From positions 1 through 5,558 of the forward strand of contig DEUB01000032.1 in the NCBI GenBank assembly GCA_002362385.1: DNA of 5,558 bases, in the 5' to 3' direction. Positions within the stretch are counted from its first letter, which is position 1, and the number at the start of each line of letters is the position of its first letter. The notes under the pieces are model-generated. The model was not told the origin of the DNA. It was given only the letters and a program-made list of their open reading frames with translations, and searched no databases. Shown here in pieces: positions 5,518 through 5,558 of the stretch. The position numbers and the translations under genes are program-made. Source of the DNA: Lachnospiraceae bacterium UBA3273. Lineage in GTDB: Bacteria; Bacillota; Clostridia; Lachnospirales; Lachnospiraceae.

Positions 5518-5558
5518 TAGCGAGAGGGGGATTTGAACCCTCGACACTACGGGTATGA
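5518..5558 (-). tRNA. tRNA-Met (CAU anticodon), 3' half only
   Basis: The window edge cuts the gene; what is present runs from U33 to the discriminator A73. Reading the minus strand: U33 (5558), anticodon CAU (5555-5557), A37, 3' anticodon stem CCGUA, 5-nt variable region GUGUC, T-arm GAGGG-TTCAAAT-CCCCC, acceptor 3' strand UCUCGCU, A73 (5518). TCATACCCGT strongly resembles the anticodon region of the B. subtilis elongator tRNA-Met; it lacks the CCC at 39-41 expected of initiator tRNA. A lysidine-type tRNA-Ile(CAU) cannot be fully excluded without the 5' half. CCA is not encoded and must be added after transcription. The T-stem has an A50-C64 mismatch. Confidence 0.85.

Noticed and set aside
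5017..5520. 167-codon plus-strand open frame across the DUF3592-like gene and the tRNA terminator
   Set aside because: It runs antisense through a membrane-protein gene, a promoter and a terminator hairpin; the composition is not protein-like.

Overview
The window looks like chromosomal DNA from a low-to-mid G+C Firmicute, most likely a Clostridia member of the Lachnospiraceae type. The grounds are AGGAGG-type ribosome binding sites, sigma-A-like promoters, intrinsic terminators, a Met tRNA without encoded CCA, and the style of the branched-chain aminotransferase and DHFR proteins. This is recognition from memory, not a database search. Every gene I can support is on the minus strand, so transcription runs from high to low coordinates. 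No mobile element, CRISPR array or plus-strand gene was found, and no gene-free stretch exceeds 300 bases.

In transcription order: the right edge holds the 3' half of an elongator tRNA-Met(CAU) with a strong intrinsic terminator (5479-5513). A gap of about 170 bases follows, with a putative promoter and a short direct repeat. Next comes a small two-helix membrane protein of DUF3592 type (4849-5310, GTG start) and a GC-rich hairpin behind it. A 184-base gap with candidate promoters leads to a beta-CASP metallo-beta-lactamase-fold nuclease (3063-4664). This is followed, with short gaps, by thymidylate synthase thyA (2152-3000) and dihydrofolate reductase folA (1629-2120). A clear promoter then drives the branched-chain aminotransferase ilvE (472-1497), which ends in a perfect 15-bp hairpin terminator. 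Last is a LytTR-domain regulator (7-294) behind its own promoter.

Functionally, thyA and folA form the classic dTMP/folate-recycling pair: ThyA turns methylene-THF into DHF while making dTMP, and FolA reduces DHF back to THF. The nuclease gene lies just upstream and may be co-transcribed with them. ilvE appears to be a separate single-gene unit.

The most interesting part is the left end. Two perfect 11-bp direct repeats (CCAAGTGGTAA on the plus strand), 22 bp apart, sit just upstream of the -35 of the LytTR gene promoter. That is the geometry expected of a LytTR-family operator and suggests autoregulation. The LytTR reading frame itself stops in the middle of its DNA-binding domain, so the regulator may be broken by a nonsense mutation while its operator remains intact. 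The rest of the window is ordinary core metabolism with some sequence oddities listed as findings.
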